A stretch of DNA of 64,000 bases from JAPHTQ01 sp050288165 (lineage in GTDB: Bacteria > Pseudomonadota > Gammaproteobacteria > Thiohalomonadales > Thiohalomonadaceae), in the NCBI GenBank assembly GCA_050288165.1, contig JBNKDG010000004.1:62001-126000 (forward strand), in the 5' to 3' direction. The translations under genes and the position numbers were made by a program. Under the pieces are notes generated by a model. The model was not told where the DNA came from. It ran no database searches and saw only the letters and a program-made list of their open reading frames with translations. Shown here one piece after another: positions 45,720 through 54,902 of this stretch (position 1 is its first letter; every line of letters starts with the position of its first letter).

Positions 45720-47387
45720 ATGCTGACGATCGCTGATCTGGGTCTGGCCGGAACGTTTATCGGGGGCATCGGGCTGTTCCTTTTGGGGATGAAGATGATG
45801 ACCGATGGCCTGAAGATGGCCGCCGGCGATGCACTGAAACATATCCTCTCTGAATGGACCAGTACGCCACTGCGTGGTTTTCTCTCCGGCGTCATGATCA
45901 CTTCGCTGGTGCAATCCTCCAGCGCGGTAACCGTCGCGGTGATCGGTTTCGTCAATGCCGGTCTGCTCGATATCCTGCAAACGGTCTATGTGATCTACGG
46001 CACCAACATCGGCACCACCATGACCAGTTGGTTGGTGGCTATCGTCGGTTTCAAGCTCAACGTACAGGCGCTGGCGTTGCCGTTGATCGGTCTGGGCATG
46101 TTCCTGCGGGTGATTAGCGATGGCAATCGCCGCGGTGCCATCGGCGACGCCCTGGCCGGTTTCGGCCTGTTCTTTCTCGGCATCGCCATCCTCAAGGATG
46201 CCTTCGCCGATATCGGTAACACCATCTCGTTTAGCGGTTTTGATCACAGCCTGCTCGGCGTACTGATCTTCACCGGCCTGGGTTTCCTCCTTACCTTTCT
46301 GATGCAATCTTCCAGTGCGGCGATGGCGGTGACCTTGACCGCGGCTGCGGGCGGTTTGATCCCGATGGAGGATGCAGCGGCGGTGGTAATCGGCGCCAAT
46401 GTCGGCACCACCTCTACCGCAGCACTGGCGGTGATCGGCGCCACCGCCAATGCCCAGCGTATCGCCGCAGTGCATGTGCTGTTCAATCTGATCACCGGCG
46501 CTGTGGCGTTGTTGATCCTCTCACCGTTGCTGGCATTGATAGAACAGGTACGGCAGTGGCTCGGACTGGATCCCTCCATGCTGACCTCGCTGGCGCTGTT
46601 CCACACCCTGTTCAATATCTTTGGTGTGTTGATGCTCTGGTCGTTCACCCCGGCACTGGTGACCTGGTTGAAACAACGTCTGCGCGGTGTCGAAGAGGAT
46701 CTGGGGCGACCGGTCTATCTGGATATGAACGTGGTCGCAACCCCTGCACTGGCATTCAATGCGCTGGTGATGGAGCTGGGACGGATGGGCGATTTCGCTG
46801 GCAAGATGTTACGCGATGCCTTCAGCACCGAGCGTCATAGCAGTGTCCAGTTGCATAAGGACAATGCGGTGATGGAACGGTTGGCGGATGCGGTCGATCA
46901 CTTTAGCGTCCAGATGCAGAAATCCAATCTGCCCGCAGAGATCAGCGAGAATCTGCCACTGGCGCTGCGCGTTTCCCGTTATTACCAGGAAGCGGCAGGA
47001 GTGGCGGTGGAGATGTCCCAGGTGCAGGAAAACCTGCCCTATCTCGACGATGCGGAATTGCAGTCCAAACTGGATCAGTTCCGCCTTGAGTGCGTCAAAT
47101 TGCTGGAACTGGCCGATCCGCTATCCGAGTCGTTCGCCCCGCAACAGGCGCTGGAATCGCTGGATGAACTGGAGAAGGAGTACGCCCGGCTCAAGGCGAC
47201 GCTGCTGCATGCCGGTTCCCGGGAGACGATTCGCCTGCGGCAGATGGTGGCGCAGCTCGACCTGTTCAGTGGCGTACGGCGGGCGATGGAGCAGACGGTC
47301 AAGGGGGCGAGCTACTTCAGCGGCCTACAGCAGGTGGCCAGTTCCCTCGGCGAAAAGCGCGAAGAGGCACAAAATCCTGCTAGTTAA
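45720..47387 (+). CDS. Na/Pi cotransporter family protein with PhoU-like C-terminal domain
   Basis: 555 aa. The membrane part (1-330) shows the internal repeat of the NptA/YjbB family: QSSSAVTVAVIGFVNAG and QSSSAAMAVTLTAAAGG, the two QSSS phosphate/sodium-binding motifs. Residues about 350-545 form a helical PhoU-like domain. It moves phosphate with Na+; YjbB-type proteins can export phosphate. The window also carries three polyphosphate enzymes, so a link to phosphate balance is plausible. Confidence 0.92.
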   Translation: MLTIADLGLAGTFIGGIGLFLLGMKMMTDGLKMAAGDALKHILSEWTSTPLRGFLSGVMITSLVQSSSAVTVAVIGFVNAGLLDILQTVYVIYGTNIGTTMTSWLVAIVGFKLNVQALALPLIGLGMFLRVISDGNRRGAIGDALAGFGLFFLGIAILKDAFADIGNTISFSGFDHSLLGVLIFTGLGFLLTFLMQSSSAAMAVTLTAAAGGLIPMEDAAAVVIGANVGTTSTAALAVIGATANAQRIAAVHVLFNLITGAVALLILSPLLALIEQVRQWLGLDPSMLTSLALFHTLFNIFGVLMLWSFTPALVTWLKQRLRGVEEDLGRPVYLDMNVVATPALAFNALVMELGRMGDFAGKMLRDAFSTERHSSVQLHKDNAVMERLADAVDHFSVQMQKSNLPAEISENLPLALRVSRYYQEAAGVAVEMSQVQENLPYLDDAELQSKLDQFRLECVKLLELADPLSESFAPQQALESLDELEKEYARLKATLLHAGSRETIRLRQMVAQLDLFSGVRRAMEQTVKGASYFSGLQQVASSLGEKREEAQNPAS

Positions 47388-47546
47388 GACTGAGTTAAGG
47401 TTGACGGCGTAACTTCACTCTCGACCCTCGGGAACCCTCAGGAGGGTCAAGCGGGTTCTTCACTGGCCCGTAGTGATATCCGAAGTTGTTAACTTCGCTC
47501 TCCTTATCACGTTTTTTGGGACTGGTGTTCGGTCCCTTTTATCACG

Positions 47547-47571
47547 AGGCCGGATTTTCCGGCCTTTTTTT
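47547..47571 (+). terminator. Intrinsic terminator
   Basis: AGGCCGG (atttt) CCGGCCT followed by a T-run, 160 bp after the Na/Pi gene. A weaker hairpin GGGAC/GTCCC with TTTT lies just before it (47518-47538). Confidence 0.88.
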
Positions 47572-47631
47572 CATCTGTTTCTCCCGGCAAGGATTTGGGC
47601 CGGATATAGTGCGGTCCCCCCTGTATCCGGC

Positions 47632-48663
47632 CTAGCCGACTTGCAGATAATCCTCTCCTTCCCGATATCCCATCGCCTCCAGCGCGGATGCGACCTGCTG
47701 CCGGGCGCCGTGGTTGTTGACGTAGTTGAGGAGAAAGGGCTTTTCCTCTCGCTGCTGCAGCCACTCATGCCCCACGATCGGTACACCATCGATGGTATTG
47801 CCTATTTTGCGCGGGTCGATGTCGATCCAGGCATGGGGACGAAAGCCCTGTGCCAGCAGGTACTCAGCCCGGCGTCGGCTTTTGCGTCCGGCCCCCCAGA
47901 TGACCAGTGGACGCTCGCCGTGCAATCGTGGATCGGCGGCCAGGTATTCGGCGCGGATGCGGTCGAAGGCCTCGCGTGAGTAACGGCTGTCGGTGCGGGT
48001 CAGACGGGCACCGCTGTCGCGCCAGCGGAGCAGCGTTTGCGGCAGTTTCGCCATCTGCTGGCCAAGCCGGTGCATGCGTAGCAGCAGTTCGTAATCCTCG
48101 GGAAAATCGCCGTCTCGGTAGCCGCCTGCTGCCATCACCGCCTCGCGGCGGAAGGCCAGCGACGGGTGGGCGATGGGCAGTTCCAGGTAGATATTGTCGG
48201 CGATCTGCTGCGGTGTCAGGCAACTGTTCTGCCAGTCGATGTACTGCTGTAGGCCATCGGCGATCGGTTCGTCGGCGAACATCTCTACGCGACTGCCCAG
48301 CAGGGCGATCTCCGGGTGGGCCTGTAGATAGGCGAGTTGCAATTCGAGGCGGCGTTCGTCCATCAGGTCGTCCGCATCCATGCGCGCTACCAGTGGCGTG
48401 GTGCAGTGCGCCAGTGCCGTGCTCATCGCCCCAACTACCCCCTGCCTTCCCGGTTGCAGTAGTTGAATCCGCGGGTCGTCGCGCATGCGCTGACGGAGGA
48501 TGTCGGCGGAATTATCGTCAGAACCGTCGTCGACCGCGATCACGGCGAAGTCGTGCAGACTCTGGCGCTGGATAGAGTCGAGGGTGTCACCTAGGGTGCC
48601 CGCCGCGTTATAGAAGGGCAGCACCACGCTTATTTGTTTGTCGGTTATTGTTCTGCCGCTCAT
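47632..48663 (-). CDS. Family 2 glycosyltransferase with appended Rossmann-like domain
   Basis: 343 aa. The GT-A domain: ISVVLPFYNAAGTLGDTLDSIQRQSLHDFAVIAVDDGSDDNS, metal-binding ARMDADDLMDERRL, and EDYELLLRMH as the likely base region. The last about 90 residues (RPLVIWGAGRKSRRRAEYLLAQGFRPHAWIDIDPRKIGNTIDGVPIVG) form a second nucleotide-binding Rossmann-like module with a GxGxxx loop. That is an uncommon combination that could provide a sugar-modifying or sugar-nucleotide sensing step. ATG 48663 was chosen over 48690 because the latter lies too close to the divergent gene. Confidence 0.85.
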   Translation of the reverse strand: MSGRTITDKQISVVLPFYNAAGTLGDTLDSIQRQSLHDFAVIAVDDGSDDNSADILRQRMRDDPRIQLLQPGRQGVVGAMSTALAHCTTPLVARMDADDLMDERRLELQLAYLQAHPEIALLGSRVEMFADEPIADGLQQYIDWQNSCLTPQQIADNIYLELPIAHPSLAFRREAVMAAGGYRDGDFPEDYELLLRMHRLGQQMAKLPQTLLRWRDSGARLTRTDSRYSREAFDRIRAEYLAADPRLHGERPLVIWGAGRKSRRRAEYLLAQGFRPHAWIDIDPRKIGNTIDGVPIVGHEWLQQREEKPFLLNYVNNHGARQQVASALEAMGYREGEDYLQVG

Positions 48664-48701
48664 CGGGCTTGCTAGAATGTCGCGTCTCAACGGGAGTGCC
48701 C

Positions 48702-49208
48702 ATGTTACAACGTATCCGCCGCCATCTGCCGAAACTGCTGCTGGAGCTTTTTATCCTGCTGGTGCTGCTACTGGCGCTGGAGGCGTTTCTTACCCGCCAT
48801 GCGGCCAGTGGCGTTGCCCCCCACTTTGCCGGGACGACGATTCAGGGGAAGCATTTCGATTTGCACTCATTGCGAGGACAGCCTGCAATGGTTCACTTCT
48901 GGGCCACCTGGTGCCCGATCTGTGCGCTGGAGCAGGGGAGTATCGACGGGCTGGCCAAGGATGTCCCTTTTATCAGTGTGGCTATGCAGTCGGGCAGCGA
49001 CAAAGAGGTCACAGCTTTTTTGCAGCAGGAGGGGTTGGATTTCCCGGTGGTCAACGATCCGGATGGCACACTGTCCGGGCGCTATGGTGTCAGCGGCGTC
49101 CCCGCCACCTTCGTCCTTGACAAGGATGGGCAAGTGCGGTTTGTCACACGTGGTTACACCAGTGCGTGGGGACTACGCATACGCTATTGGCTTGCAGGGT
49201 TGCTCTAG
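48702..49208 (+). CDS. Membrane-anchored TlpA/ScsD-like thioredoxin-fold protein
   Basis: 168 aa. An N-terminal membrane anchor (LLLELFILLVLLLALEAFL, residues about 11-29) is followed by a periplasmic thioredoxin domain with the active site WATWCPICALEQ. The cis-proline is in SGVPATFVLDKDG. It should reduce or exchange disulfides in the periplasm. The CPIC dipeptide differs from the CEPC of ResA-like proteins. ATG 48702 has GGGAG upstream. It is divergent from the glycosyltransferase gene; metY follows 76 bp later. Confidence 0.9.
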   Translation: MLQRIRRHLPKLLLELFILLVLLLALEAFLTRHAASGVAPHFAGTTIQGKHFDLHSLRGQPAMVHFWATWCPICALEQGSIDGLAKDVPFISVAMQSGSDKEVTAFLQQEGLDFPVVNDPDGTLSGRYGVSGVPATFVLDKDGQVRFVTRGYTSAWGLRIRYWLAGLL

Positions 49209-49284
49209 GCTGCTTGGCGACCTTGTTGTTTTGCGGCACACTGGCTATCCCTTCCGATAACGAAAACAGAAACGGAGCGCCAGC

Positions 49285-50559
49285 ATGAAACCGGAAACCA
49301 TCGCCCTGCACGCGGGTTACACCAGCGAGCCCACCACCAAGGCTGCGACCACCCCAATCTACCAGACCACTTCCTATACCTTCGACGATACCCAGCACGG
49401 TGCCGACCTGTTCAATTTGGCGGTGCCCGGCAATATCTACACCCGCATCATGAATCCGACCACCGCGGTGCTCGAAGCGCGCATGGCGGAACTGGAGGGC
49501 GGCATCGGTGCGCTGGGTCTGGCTTCGGGGATGGCGGCGATCACCTACGCCATTCAATGCATCACCCGCGTCGGCGATAACATTGTCAGCACTAGTCAGC
49601 TCTATGGCGGCACCTACAACCTGTTCGCGCATACGCTGCCGAACCAGGGTGTGGAAGTGCGCTTCGCCTCTTCCGATGACCTGGCGGGACTGGAAGCAAA
49701 GATCGACGATAAAACCAGGGCGCTGTTCTGCGAATCGATCGGCAACCCGGCGGGCAATGTGGTCGATATCGAGGCGCTGGCGAAGATCGCGCATAAGCAT
49801 GGTGTGCCGCTGATGGTCGACAACACCGTGGCGACGCCGATGCTCTGCCGGGTTTTCGATCACGGGGCAGACATTGCGATCCACTCACTGACCAAATACA
49901 TCGGTGGTCACGGCACCTCCGTCGGTGGCGTGATCGTCGATTCAGGTAAGTTCGACTGGGCCGCTAACAAAGATCGTTTCCCGATGCTCAACGAGCCGGA
50001 CCGTTCTTACCATGGCGTGGTTTATACCGAGGCGCTCGGTCCGGCCGCCTTTATCGGTCGTTGCCGTGTGGTGCCGTTGCGTAACACCGGTGCGGCGCTG
50101 TCGCCGTTCAATGCATTCAACATTATGCAGGGGCTTGAGACGCTGGCGCTGCGTATGGAACGTCACTGTGAAAATGCACTGAAGGTGGCGCGTTATCTCG
50201 AAGGCCATGCGCAGGTGGAGTGGGTGAAATACGCCGGACTCGAGTCCAGTCCCCACCATGCTGTGTGTAAAAAAATCACGGGCGGTAGGGCCTCCGGCAT
50301 TCTCAGCTTCGGCATCAAGGGCGGTGAAGCGGCAGGGGCGAAGTTCATCGATGCACTGAAACTGATTCTACGTCTGGTGAATATCGGCGATGCCAAATCG
50401 CTGGCCTGTCATCCGGCGTCGACCACACACCGGCAGTTGAATCCGGAAGAGCTGAAAACTGCTGGTGTCAGTCCGGAGATGGTGCGGCTGTCGATCGGTA
50501 TCGAGCATGTCGATGACATCATCGCCGACATCGAACAGGCGTTGGCCGCAGCGAAGTAG
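49285..50559 (+). CDS. metY: O-acetylhomoserine sulfhydrylase (MetY)
   Basis: 424 aa PLP enzyme of the Cys/Met metabolism family, about 30 residues longer than cystathionine enzymes, as typical for MetY. The PLP lysine is in HSLTKYIGGHGTSVGGVIVDSG. NPTTAVLEARMAELEGG and ACHPASTTHRQL are family blocks. It makes homocysteine from O-acetylhomoserine and sulfide. No SAM riboswitch is seen in the 76-nt upstream gap. The thioesterase-like gene follows after 10 bp. Confidence 0.94.
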   Translation: MKPETIALHAGYTSEPTTKAATTPIYQTTSYTFDDTQHGADLFNLAVPGNIYTRIMNPTTAVLEARMAELEGGIGALGLASGMAAITYAIQCITRVGDNIVSTSQLYGGTYNLFAHTLPNQGVEVRFASSDDLAGLEAKIDDKTRALFCESIGNPAGNVVDIEALAKIAHKHGVPLMVDNTVATPMLCRVFDHGADIAIHSLTKYIGGHGTSVGGVIVDSGKFDWAANKDRFPMLNEPDRSYHGVVYTEALGPAAFIGRCRVVPLRNTGAALSPFNAFNIMQGLETLALRMERHCENALKVARYLEGHAQVEWVKYAGLESSPHHAVCKKITGGRASGILSFGIKGGEAAGAKFIDALKLILRLVNIGDAKSLACHPASTTHRQLNPEELKTAGVSPEMVRLSIGIEHVDDIIADIEQALAAAK

Positions 50560-50569
50560 TTTTTCACCG

Positions 50570-51013
50570 ATGACCGAAACGGAACTTCAGGATTACCTGT
50601 ACGCTCACATCCCGCTCTCCGCGGCGATGCAGGTGACAGTGAAGTCGCTAAGTGGAAACGAGGTTATTCTCGAAGCACCGCTGGCACCCAACATCAACCA
50701 CCGCGAGACGCTGTTCGGTGGCAGTGCCTCGGCGGTGGCGATCCTCTCCGCCTGGTCGCTGCTGCATCTGCGCACCCGCATGGAAGGTATCGATAGTCGT
50801 CTGGTGATTCAACGCAATAACATGGAATATCTGTTGCCCGTGTCAGGTACCTTTACCGCGCGGGCTTTTCTTTGCGATGAAAGCGGATGGCAGAGTTTCC
50901 TGAAGCTATTCCGGCGGCGTGGCAGGGCGCGAATTTCAGTCATCTCGGAACTGGAATACGCAGGTGAAGTGGCCGGACGATTAGAAGGGGAGTTTGTCGC
51001 TTTAGGCAAGTAA
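50570..51013 (+). CDS. YiiD C-terminal-type thioesterase domain protein
   Basis: 147 aa hot-dog fold similar to the C-terminal domain of E. coli YiiD: IPLSAAMQVTVKSLSGNEVILEAPLAPNINHRETLFGGSASAVAILSAWSLLHLR. The NINHRETLFGGS segment is the substrate-loop signature. ATG 50570 begins the domain, and the frame upstream lies inside metY. Probably co-transcribed with metY. Substrate unknown. A MITE-like element begins 5 bp after the stop. Confidence 0.82.
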   Translation: MTETELQDYLYAHIPLSAAMQVTVKSLSGNEVILEAPLAPNINHRETLFGGSASAVAILSAWSLLHLRTRMEGIDSRLVIQRNNMEYLLPVSGTFTARAFLCDESGWQSFLKLFRRRGRARISVISELEYAGEVAGRLEGEFVALGK

Positions 51014-51017
51014 CTCC

Positions 51018-51160
51018 AGGGTGCCTCTAAAAATTCAATCAAGTCGATGAGTGCAAGGCGGATAGCAACGAAAAAGCGCAGTTTACACGGAGTAAATGAG
51101 CATTTTGAGTTGCTTTCCAACGCCGCAATCGCGGCTTGAGTGGATTTTAAGAGGTGCCCT
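51018..51160. repeat. MITE-like element, copy 3 (between thioesterase and HlyIII genes)
   Basis: 143 bp. Terminal inverted repeats AGGGTGCCTCTAAAAATTCA (51018-51037) and TGGATTTTAAGAGGTGCCCT (51141-51160) pair with several mismatches. The core GCAGTTTACACGGAGTAAATGAG (51078-51100) matches copies 1 and 2, while the outer parts differ. It fills the space between two convergent stop codons; the HlyIII stop overlaps its last base. Confidence 0.78.
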
Positions 51161-51816
51161 TAAACTGCGTACCAGTAGACGGCAAAGTAGTGGCAGGTCG
51201 TTCCGGCGATAACGAAAAGATGCCAGACGGTATGTCCGTATTTAAGTCGTGCATCTAAGACGTAAAAAATAACGCCAATGGTGTAGGCAAGCCCCCCCGC
51301 CAACAACCAGAGCAATCCCTGTGTCGGAACCAGCGTGAGCATCGGTTTGATCGCCACCACGATAGTCCAGCCCATCAGTAAATAAAGAGCGACATAAAGA
51401 AAATTGTGCGCGCCCTTGAACACTATCTTCAAGGTGATTCCTAGCACGGTAAGTCCCCAGATCACGCCGAAGATCGACCAGCCCCAGCTGCCGCTGAGTA
51501 CGCCGAGCGTAAACGGTGTGTAAGTGCCTGCGATGAGCAGAAAGATCGCCGAGTGCTCAATCGCGCGGAAAACACGCTTGGCGGTGCTTGCGGGAAGTGC
51601 GTGATACAGGGTCGAACCCAGATAGAGGATAACGACCGATGCGGCAAAGATACTTGCACCGACGATGAAACCGGTGTCGCCGATTTGTGCGGCATGCAGA
51701 AGCAGGAACGGGATGCTGACCAACGCTGCGGCAAGGCCGAGCCCGTGGCTGACGCTATTTGCGATCTCTTCGCCGGTGGTCTGCTCCCGATCCGGAAAGG
51801 AAAAGGGATTCTTCAT
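51160..51816 (-). CDS. Haemolysin III (YqfA/PAQR) family membrane protein
   Basis: 218 aa with seven membrane helices. EEIANSVSHGLGLAAALVSIPFLLL and STLYHALPASTAKRVFRAIEHSAIFLLIAGTYTPFTL contain the conserved Ser, Asp/Glu and His residues of the PAQR/HlyIII core. KYGHTVWHLFVIAGTTCHYFAV holds the distal His pair. These form a zinc site in related receptors, where the activity is hydrolase-like. Role in bacteria unclear (membrane homeostasis is suggested for relatives). Confidence 0.92.
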   Translation of the reverse strand: MKNPFSFPDREQTTGEEIANSVSHGLGLAAALVSIPFLLLHAAQIGDTGFIVGASIFAASVVILYLGSTLYHALPASTAKRVFRAIEHSAIFLLIAGTYTPFTLGVLSGSWGWSIFGVIWGLTVLGITLKIVFKGAHNFLYVALYLLMGWTIVVAIKPMLTLVPTQGLLWLLAGGLAYTIGVIFYVLDARLKYGHTVWHLFVIAGTTCHYFAVYWYAV

Positions 51817-51924
51817 CTCGGTTCCTGTGAGTGTTTGCCGTTAACAGGAGCCTATTACGTTGTTGCCAGTGAGTAAAGTGATGGCGTGACCATATAGCGG
51901 AGTGCGGTCACGCCATAAGACTGT

Positions 51925-53313
51925 TTACATACTCATTTTACGGTAATGCGTCCCCGCATCCGAGGCCAGTGCATCACTCAGGGCAAAACCGATCACATTG
52001 TTGTTCTGCGCCGTGATCTCGAAGTGATAACCCTGCTGATTGTGTTCGATCATCTGCCAGACATCGGCACCATTGAGACTACGTGGACGACAGACACTGA
52101 TCGGCATGCTCAGGGTTTTGACCTTGACCATCGGTGGGATCGGCATAAAGCGCTCATGTTCGCCCATCAGGCTGGCGGCGATCGCTTCAGCCTGGCGGCG
52201 GATCGGTTCGATGTAAGCAAAGAGCTGACCTTCGAGTGAGGCGCAGTCGCCTAGCGAATAGATATCCGGATCAGAGGTCTGCATATCGTTATTGACCATA
52301 ATCCCGGCATCAACCTGCAGGCCGCTCTTCTCCGCCAGTGCGATGTTGGCAACCAGGCCAGCGGCGGAGATCACCAGATCGGTTTCCAGTGACGAGCCGT
52401 CGGAGAGTGAGGCAGCCATGTTGTCTTCACTCCGGTTGAGTTCCGACATAGTGGTGCCGAAACGCCACTGCACACCGTTATTTGACAATCGCTGCTGCAG
52501 TTCCAGTGCCATCGGTTCCGGTAACAGTTCGGCGAGCGGTTTCTTACCTGGATCAATAACTGTGACTTCATACCCGGTACGATTCAGATCGTCGGCAAAT
52601 TCACAGCCGATCAATCCGGCACCGAGGATGGTGACCTTGCGGACGTCCTGTGCCAAACGCTGTTGCATCTGATTGAAGGAGGCGAGATCGTTGACACGCA
52701 AAATCGTATCGGCTGCGTTACCGCCGATGGCCAGTTCACGCTGACTGGCACCCAGGGCAAGGATCAGTTTGCCGTAGGTGATACCGCCCTTGGCTGTGGT
52801 CAGACGTTTGCGGTTGCGATCAATTTTCAGAACACGGGTTAATGTCTGTACTTCGATACCGAGTTCCGTGGCGCGGGTCATGGCATCGGTGTCGACCAGA
52901 TCATTGGCGCTTCGTCCCTGTGAGGTGGCGAGGGAAATTGCCGGTTTGGGATAGATCAATCCGGCGCAGGCGCTGAGCAGCAGAATGGGAATCTCTGCAT
53001 CGCGGCGGCGGATCGCTTCGGCCACCGACCAACCCGCATAACCGGCACCGACGATCACCACGTGATCTTCACTGCCTTTTGTTTTGCCCGATGCACATGC
53101 AGTTGCTGGACGTACAACGGCGGCTGCCATCGGTGTTTCCGGCAGCAGGCGCAGGTCGCGTTTGGTCAGGCCGCAGAGCGGACACTGCCAGTCGTCCGGA
53201 ATATCCTGGTAGCGGGTACCCGGCGTAAGACCGGAATCGGGGTCGCCCTTGGCCTCATCGTAGATGTAACCGCAGGCATCGCATATCCAGCGTTGAAAGG
53301 CAGTGTCGTTCAT
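51925..53313 (-). CDS. Rubredoxin-rubredoxin reductase fusion
   Basis: 462 aa. Residues 1-55 are a complete rubredoxin with iron ligands C11, C14, C44 and C47 (CDACGY, CPLCGL). A linker of about 25 residues leads to an FAD/NAD(P)H reductase: FAD loop VVIVGAGYAGWSVAEAI (about 85-101), NAD loop VTILGAGLIGCEFADDL, and FAD C-terminal block DPDIYSLGDCASL. The fused pair passes electrons from NAD(P)H to the rubredoxin iron and then to an acceptor such as a flavoprotein, di-iron oxygenase or peroxide-reducing enzyme. It is the last gene of the sigma-54 operon that starts with the OsmC-like gene, 3 bp after DUF302. Confidence 0.93.
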   Translation of the reverse strand: MNDTAFQRWICDACGYIYDEAKGDPDSGLTPGTRYQDIPDDWQCPLCGLTKRDLRLLPETPMAAAVVRPATACASGKTKGSEDHVVIVGAGYAGWSVAEAIRRRDAEIPILLLSACAGLIYPKPAISLATSQGRSANDLVDTDAMTRATELGIEVQTLTRVLKIDRNRKRLTTAKGGITYGKLILALGASQRELAIGGNAADTILRVNDLASFNQMQQRLAQDVRKVTILGAGLIGCEFADDLNRTGYEVTVIDPGKKPLAELLPEPMALELQQRLSNNGVQWRFGTTMSELNRSEDNMAASLSDGSSLETDLVISAAGLVANIALAEKSGLQVDAGIMVNNDMQTSDPDIYSLGDCASLEGQLFAYIEPIRRQAEAIAASLMGEHERFMPIPPMVKVKTLSMPISVCRPRSLNGADVWQMIEHNQQGYHFEITAQNNNVIGFALSDALASDAGTHYRKMSM

Positions 53314-53316
53314 CGT

Positions 53317-53697
53317 TTATACCTCCGGTACTGAGCCCAGAATGGTGTTGAAGATCGCATCCAGTTCTTTACCGACTTCCATCAGTTCAGCCGAACCGAA
53401 CGGGGCGAAAACTTCGGTGGGCATGCGGCACGCAACCTGGGTTGCGCCGTCTGCTTCGTAAACATGAATTCGTAACGGAATATCGTGGCCCGCCGCTTTG
53501 CATGCGTTCCACACGCGAATCGCAAAATCGGGACGGAACACTTCCAGGATCTGATCAGCAGGGACCTCTTTACCCATCTTTGCCGCATTGGCCTGGCCGT
53601 TGATGTGGGCAACGACGCGCATGTTTGCCGCTTCAATACCGCCAAGCAGTTTTTCGATCGCTTCATTTGCACTCAAGGGGGTGGTAAATGTTTTCAT
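53317..53697 (-). CDS. DUF302 family protein
   Basis: 126 aa. FTTPLSANEAIEKLLGGIEAANMRVVAHINGQANAAKMGKEVPADQILEVFRPDFAIRVWNACKAAGHDIPLRIHVYEADG is the DUF302 pattern (small alpha/beta domain with a conserved hydrophobic ligand pocket). Function of the family is unknown; members often occur with redox and sulfur genes. ATG 53697 begins the domain and follows GAGG. It lies between the ACAD-fold flavoprotein gene (57-bp gap) and the rubredoxin reductase gene (3-bp gap). Confidence 0.85.
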   Translation of the reverse strand: MKTFTTPLSANEAIEKLLGGIEAANMRVVAHINGQANAAKMGKEVPADQILEVFRPDFAIRVWNACKAAGHDIPLRIHVYEADGATQVACRMPTEVFAPFGSAELMEVGKELDAIFNTILGSVPEV

Positions 53698-53754
53698 CTC
53701 ATCCTCGTCAACGGTAGAAGACGGGGAGGAAAACCTCCCCGTCGTTTGCACATA

Positions 53755-54873
53755 TCAAGCAGCCTGTGCGAGTCGGTCCAACTCTTTACGCAGGTGTTTG
53801 ATTGCCGGTGTCACAATGGCGATGAAGTAGGACTCACGCAGTTTGCGTTGCGCGGGTGCCGCTTTCAGGTAGCCCTTGGCACCGGTATGCAGCATCGCCG
53901 ATTGCGATGCACGCAGTGCCAGTTCGCCTGCGCCGAGACGCAGTTGCAAGATCTCGTGGAAGAATTCGTCCGAGGATTCAAACGGATCTTCCGCCAGCGC
54001 CAGTACCGCATCGACTGCATCGTCCAGATCCGCCTGCAGTTCATCCGGACGATCGTCCAGGTAACCGTTGACGTGGCCGAGCAGCGGTTCGACTTCGCGA
54101 CTGATATCGATACAGGACTGGATGTTGCCGACGCCCATACCGAATTGCAGCAGCACGATGCCGGCGCGGGTACGCTTGAGGAAAGCGGCACCGTCGTCGT
54201 CGATGATCATCTCGTCGGGAATGAAGACATTCTCGAAGATGCAGGCGAAGGTGCGGGTGCCTTCCAGTGCGGTGAAGTGGGCAGACTGGCGCAGAGTGAA
54301 ACCTTCGCTGGCGCAGTCGACCAGTGCCATCACTGAACGACCGGGTTTATCTTCCAGGCCGAAGAGGGTGCCGAACACATGGTTGTCACCGAGGTTGGAG
54401 ACCCACGGCAGGGTACCGTTGACCACATAACCACCGTCGACACGCTTGCCGCTCAGACGCAACTCCTCAATACCGGCAAAGGCCTTCATGGTGTTGGACA
54501 TGCCGGTACCGGCAAGCACTTCACCGCTGGCGACCTTGTGCAGCCAGTTGTCGCGCACTGTGGGATTGGCAGCGTTTTGCAGATACCAGCCACAGGTGTC
54601 CTGACACCAGACGGTAAAGCCGGTGGACATGCACTCGTACGATACCGCGCCCATGGTCTGGATGGTGGCCGCCATATCAGCCATGCCGTCGGCGCGGGTC
54701 GCCGGCAGGTGGTGATGGAAGGCACCGATAGGACCAAGCTTGCGCAACACCTCTTCCGGGTAGTAACCCTCGAGGTCGATCTTCACGGTAAGCGGTTTCA
54801 GATCCTGATCTACGATCGCTTTGGTCTTGCTCAGTAGCTCGTCCAGCGGTAGCGGATTGAGGTAGTTGGACAT
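53755..54873 (-). CDS. Acyl-CoA-dehydrogenase-fold flavoprotein
   Basis: 372 aa. It has the ACAD layout: an N-terminal helical domain, a middle beta domain (LAGTGMSNTMKAF, VVNGTLPWVSNLGDNHVFGTLFGL, with ALVDCASEGFTLR), and a C-terminal four-helix domain. The fold is shared by true acyl-CoA dehydrogenases, nitroalkane oxidase and the flavin monooxygenases DszC and SfnC. No fatty-acid gene is nearby, and the partner genes are redox and nitrogen-type, so an oxidase or monooxygenase role seems more likely than beta-oxidation. That is inference. ATG 54873 has GAGGAG 8 nt upstream. Confidence 0.85.
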   Translation of the reverse strand: MSNYLNPLPLDELLSKTKAIVDQDLKPLTVKIDLEGYYPEEVLRKLGPIGAFHHHLPATRADGMADMAATIQTMGAVSYECMSTGFTVWCQDTCGWYLQNAANPTVRDNWLHKVASGEVLAGTGMSNTMKAFAGIEELRLSGKRVDGGYVVNGTLPWVSNLGDNHVFGTLFGLEDKPGRSVMALVDCASEGFTLRQSAHFTALEGTRTFACIFENVFIPDEMIIDDDGAAFLKRTRAGIVLLQFGMGVGNIQSCIDISREVEPLLGHVNGYLDDRPDELQADLDDAVDAVLALAEDPFESSDEFFHEILQLRLGAGELALRASQSAMLHTGAKGYLKAAPAQRKLRESYFIAIVTPAIKHLRKELDRLAQAA

Positions 54874-54902
54874 GTTAAGCACTCCTCTTCAGTGTTGTGC
54901 GA

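Noticed and set aside
49209..49284. SAM riboswitch before metY
   Set aside because: The gap is only 76 nt and shows no matching helices or conserved core.
53485..54336. 283-codon plus-strand open frame in the redox operon
   Set aside because: It overlaps two well-supported minus-strand genes and has no domain features.
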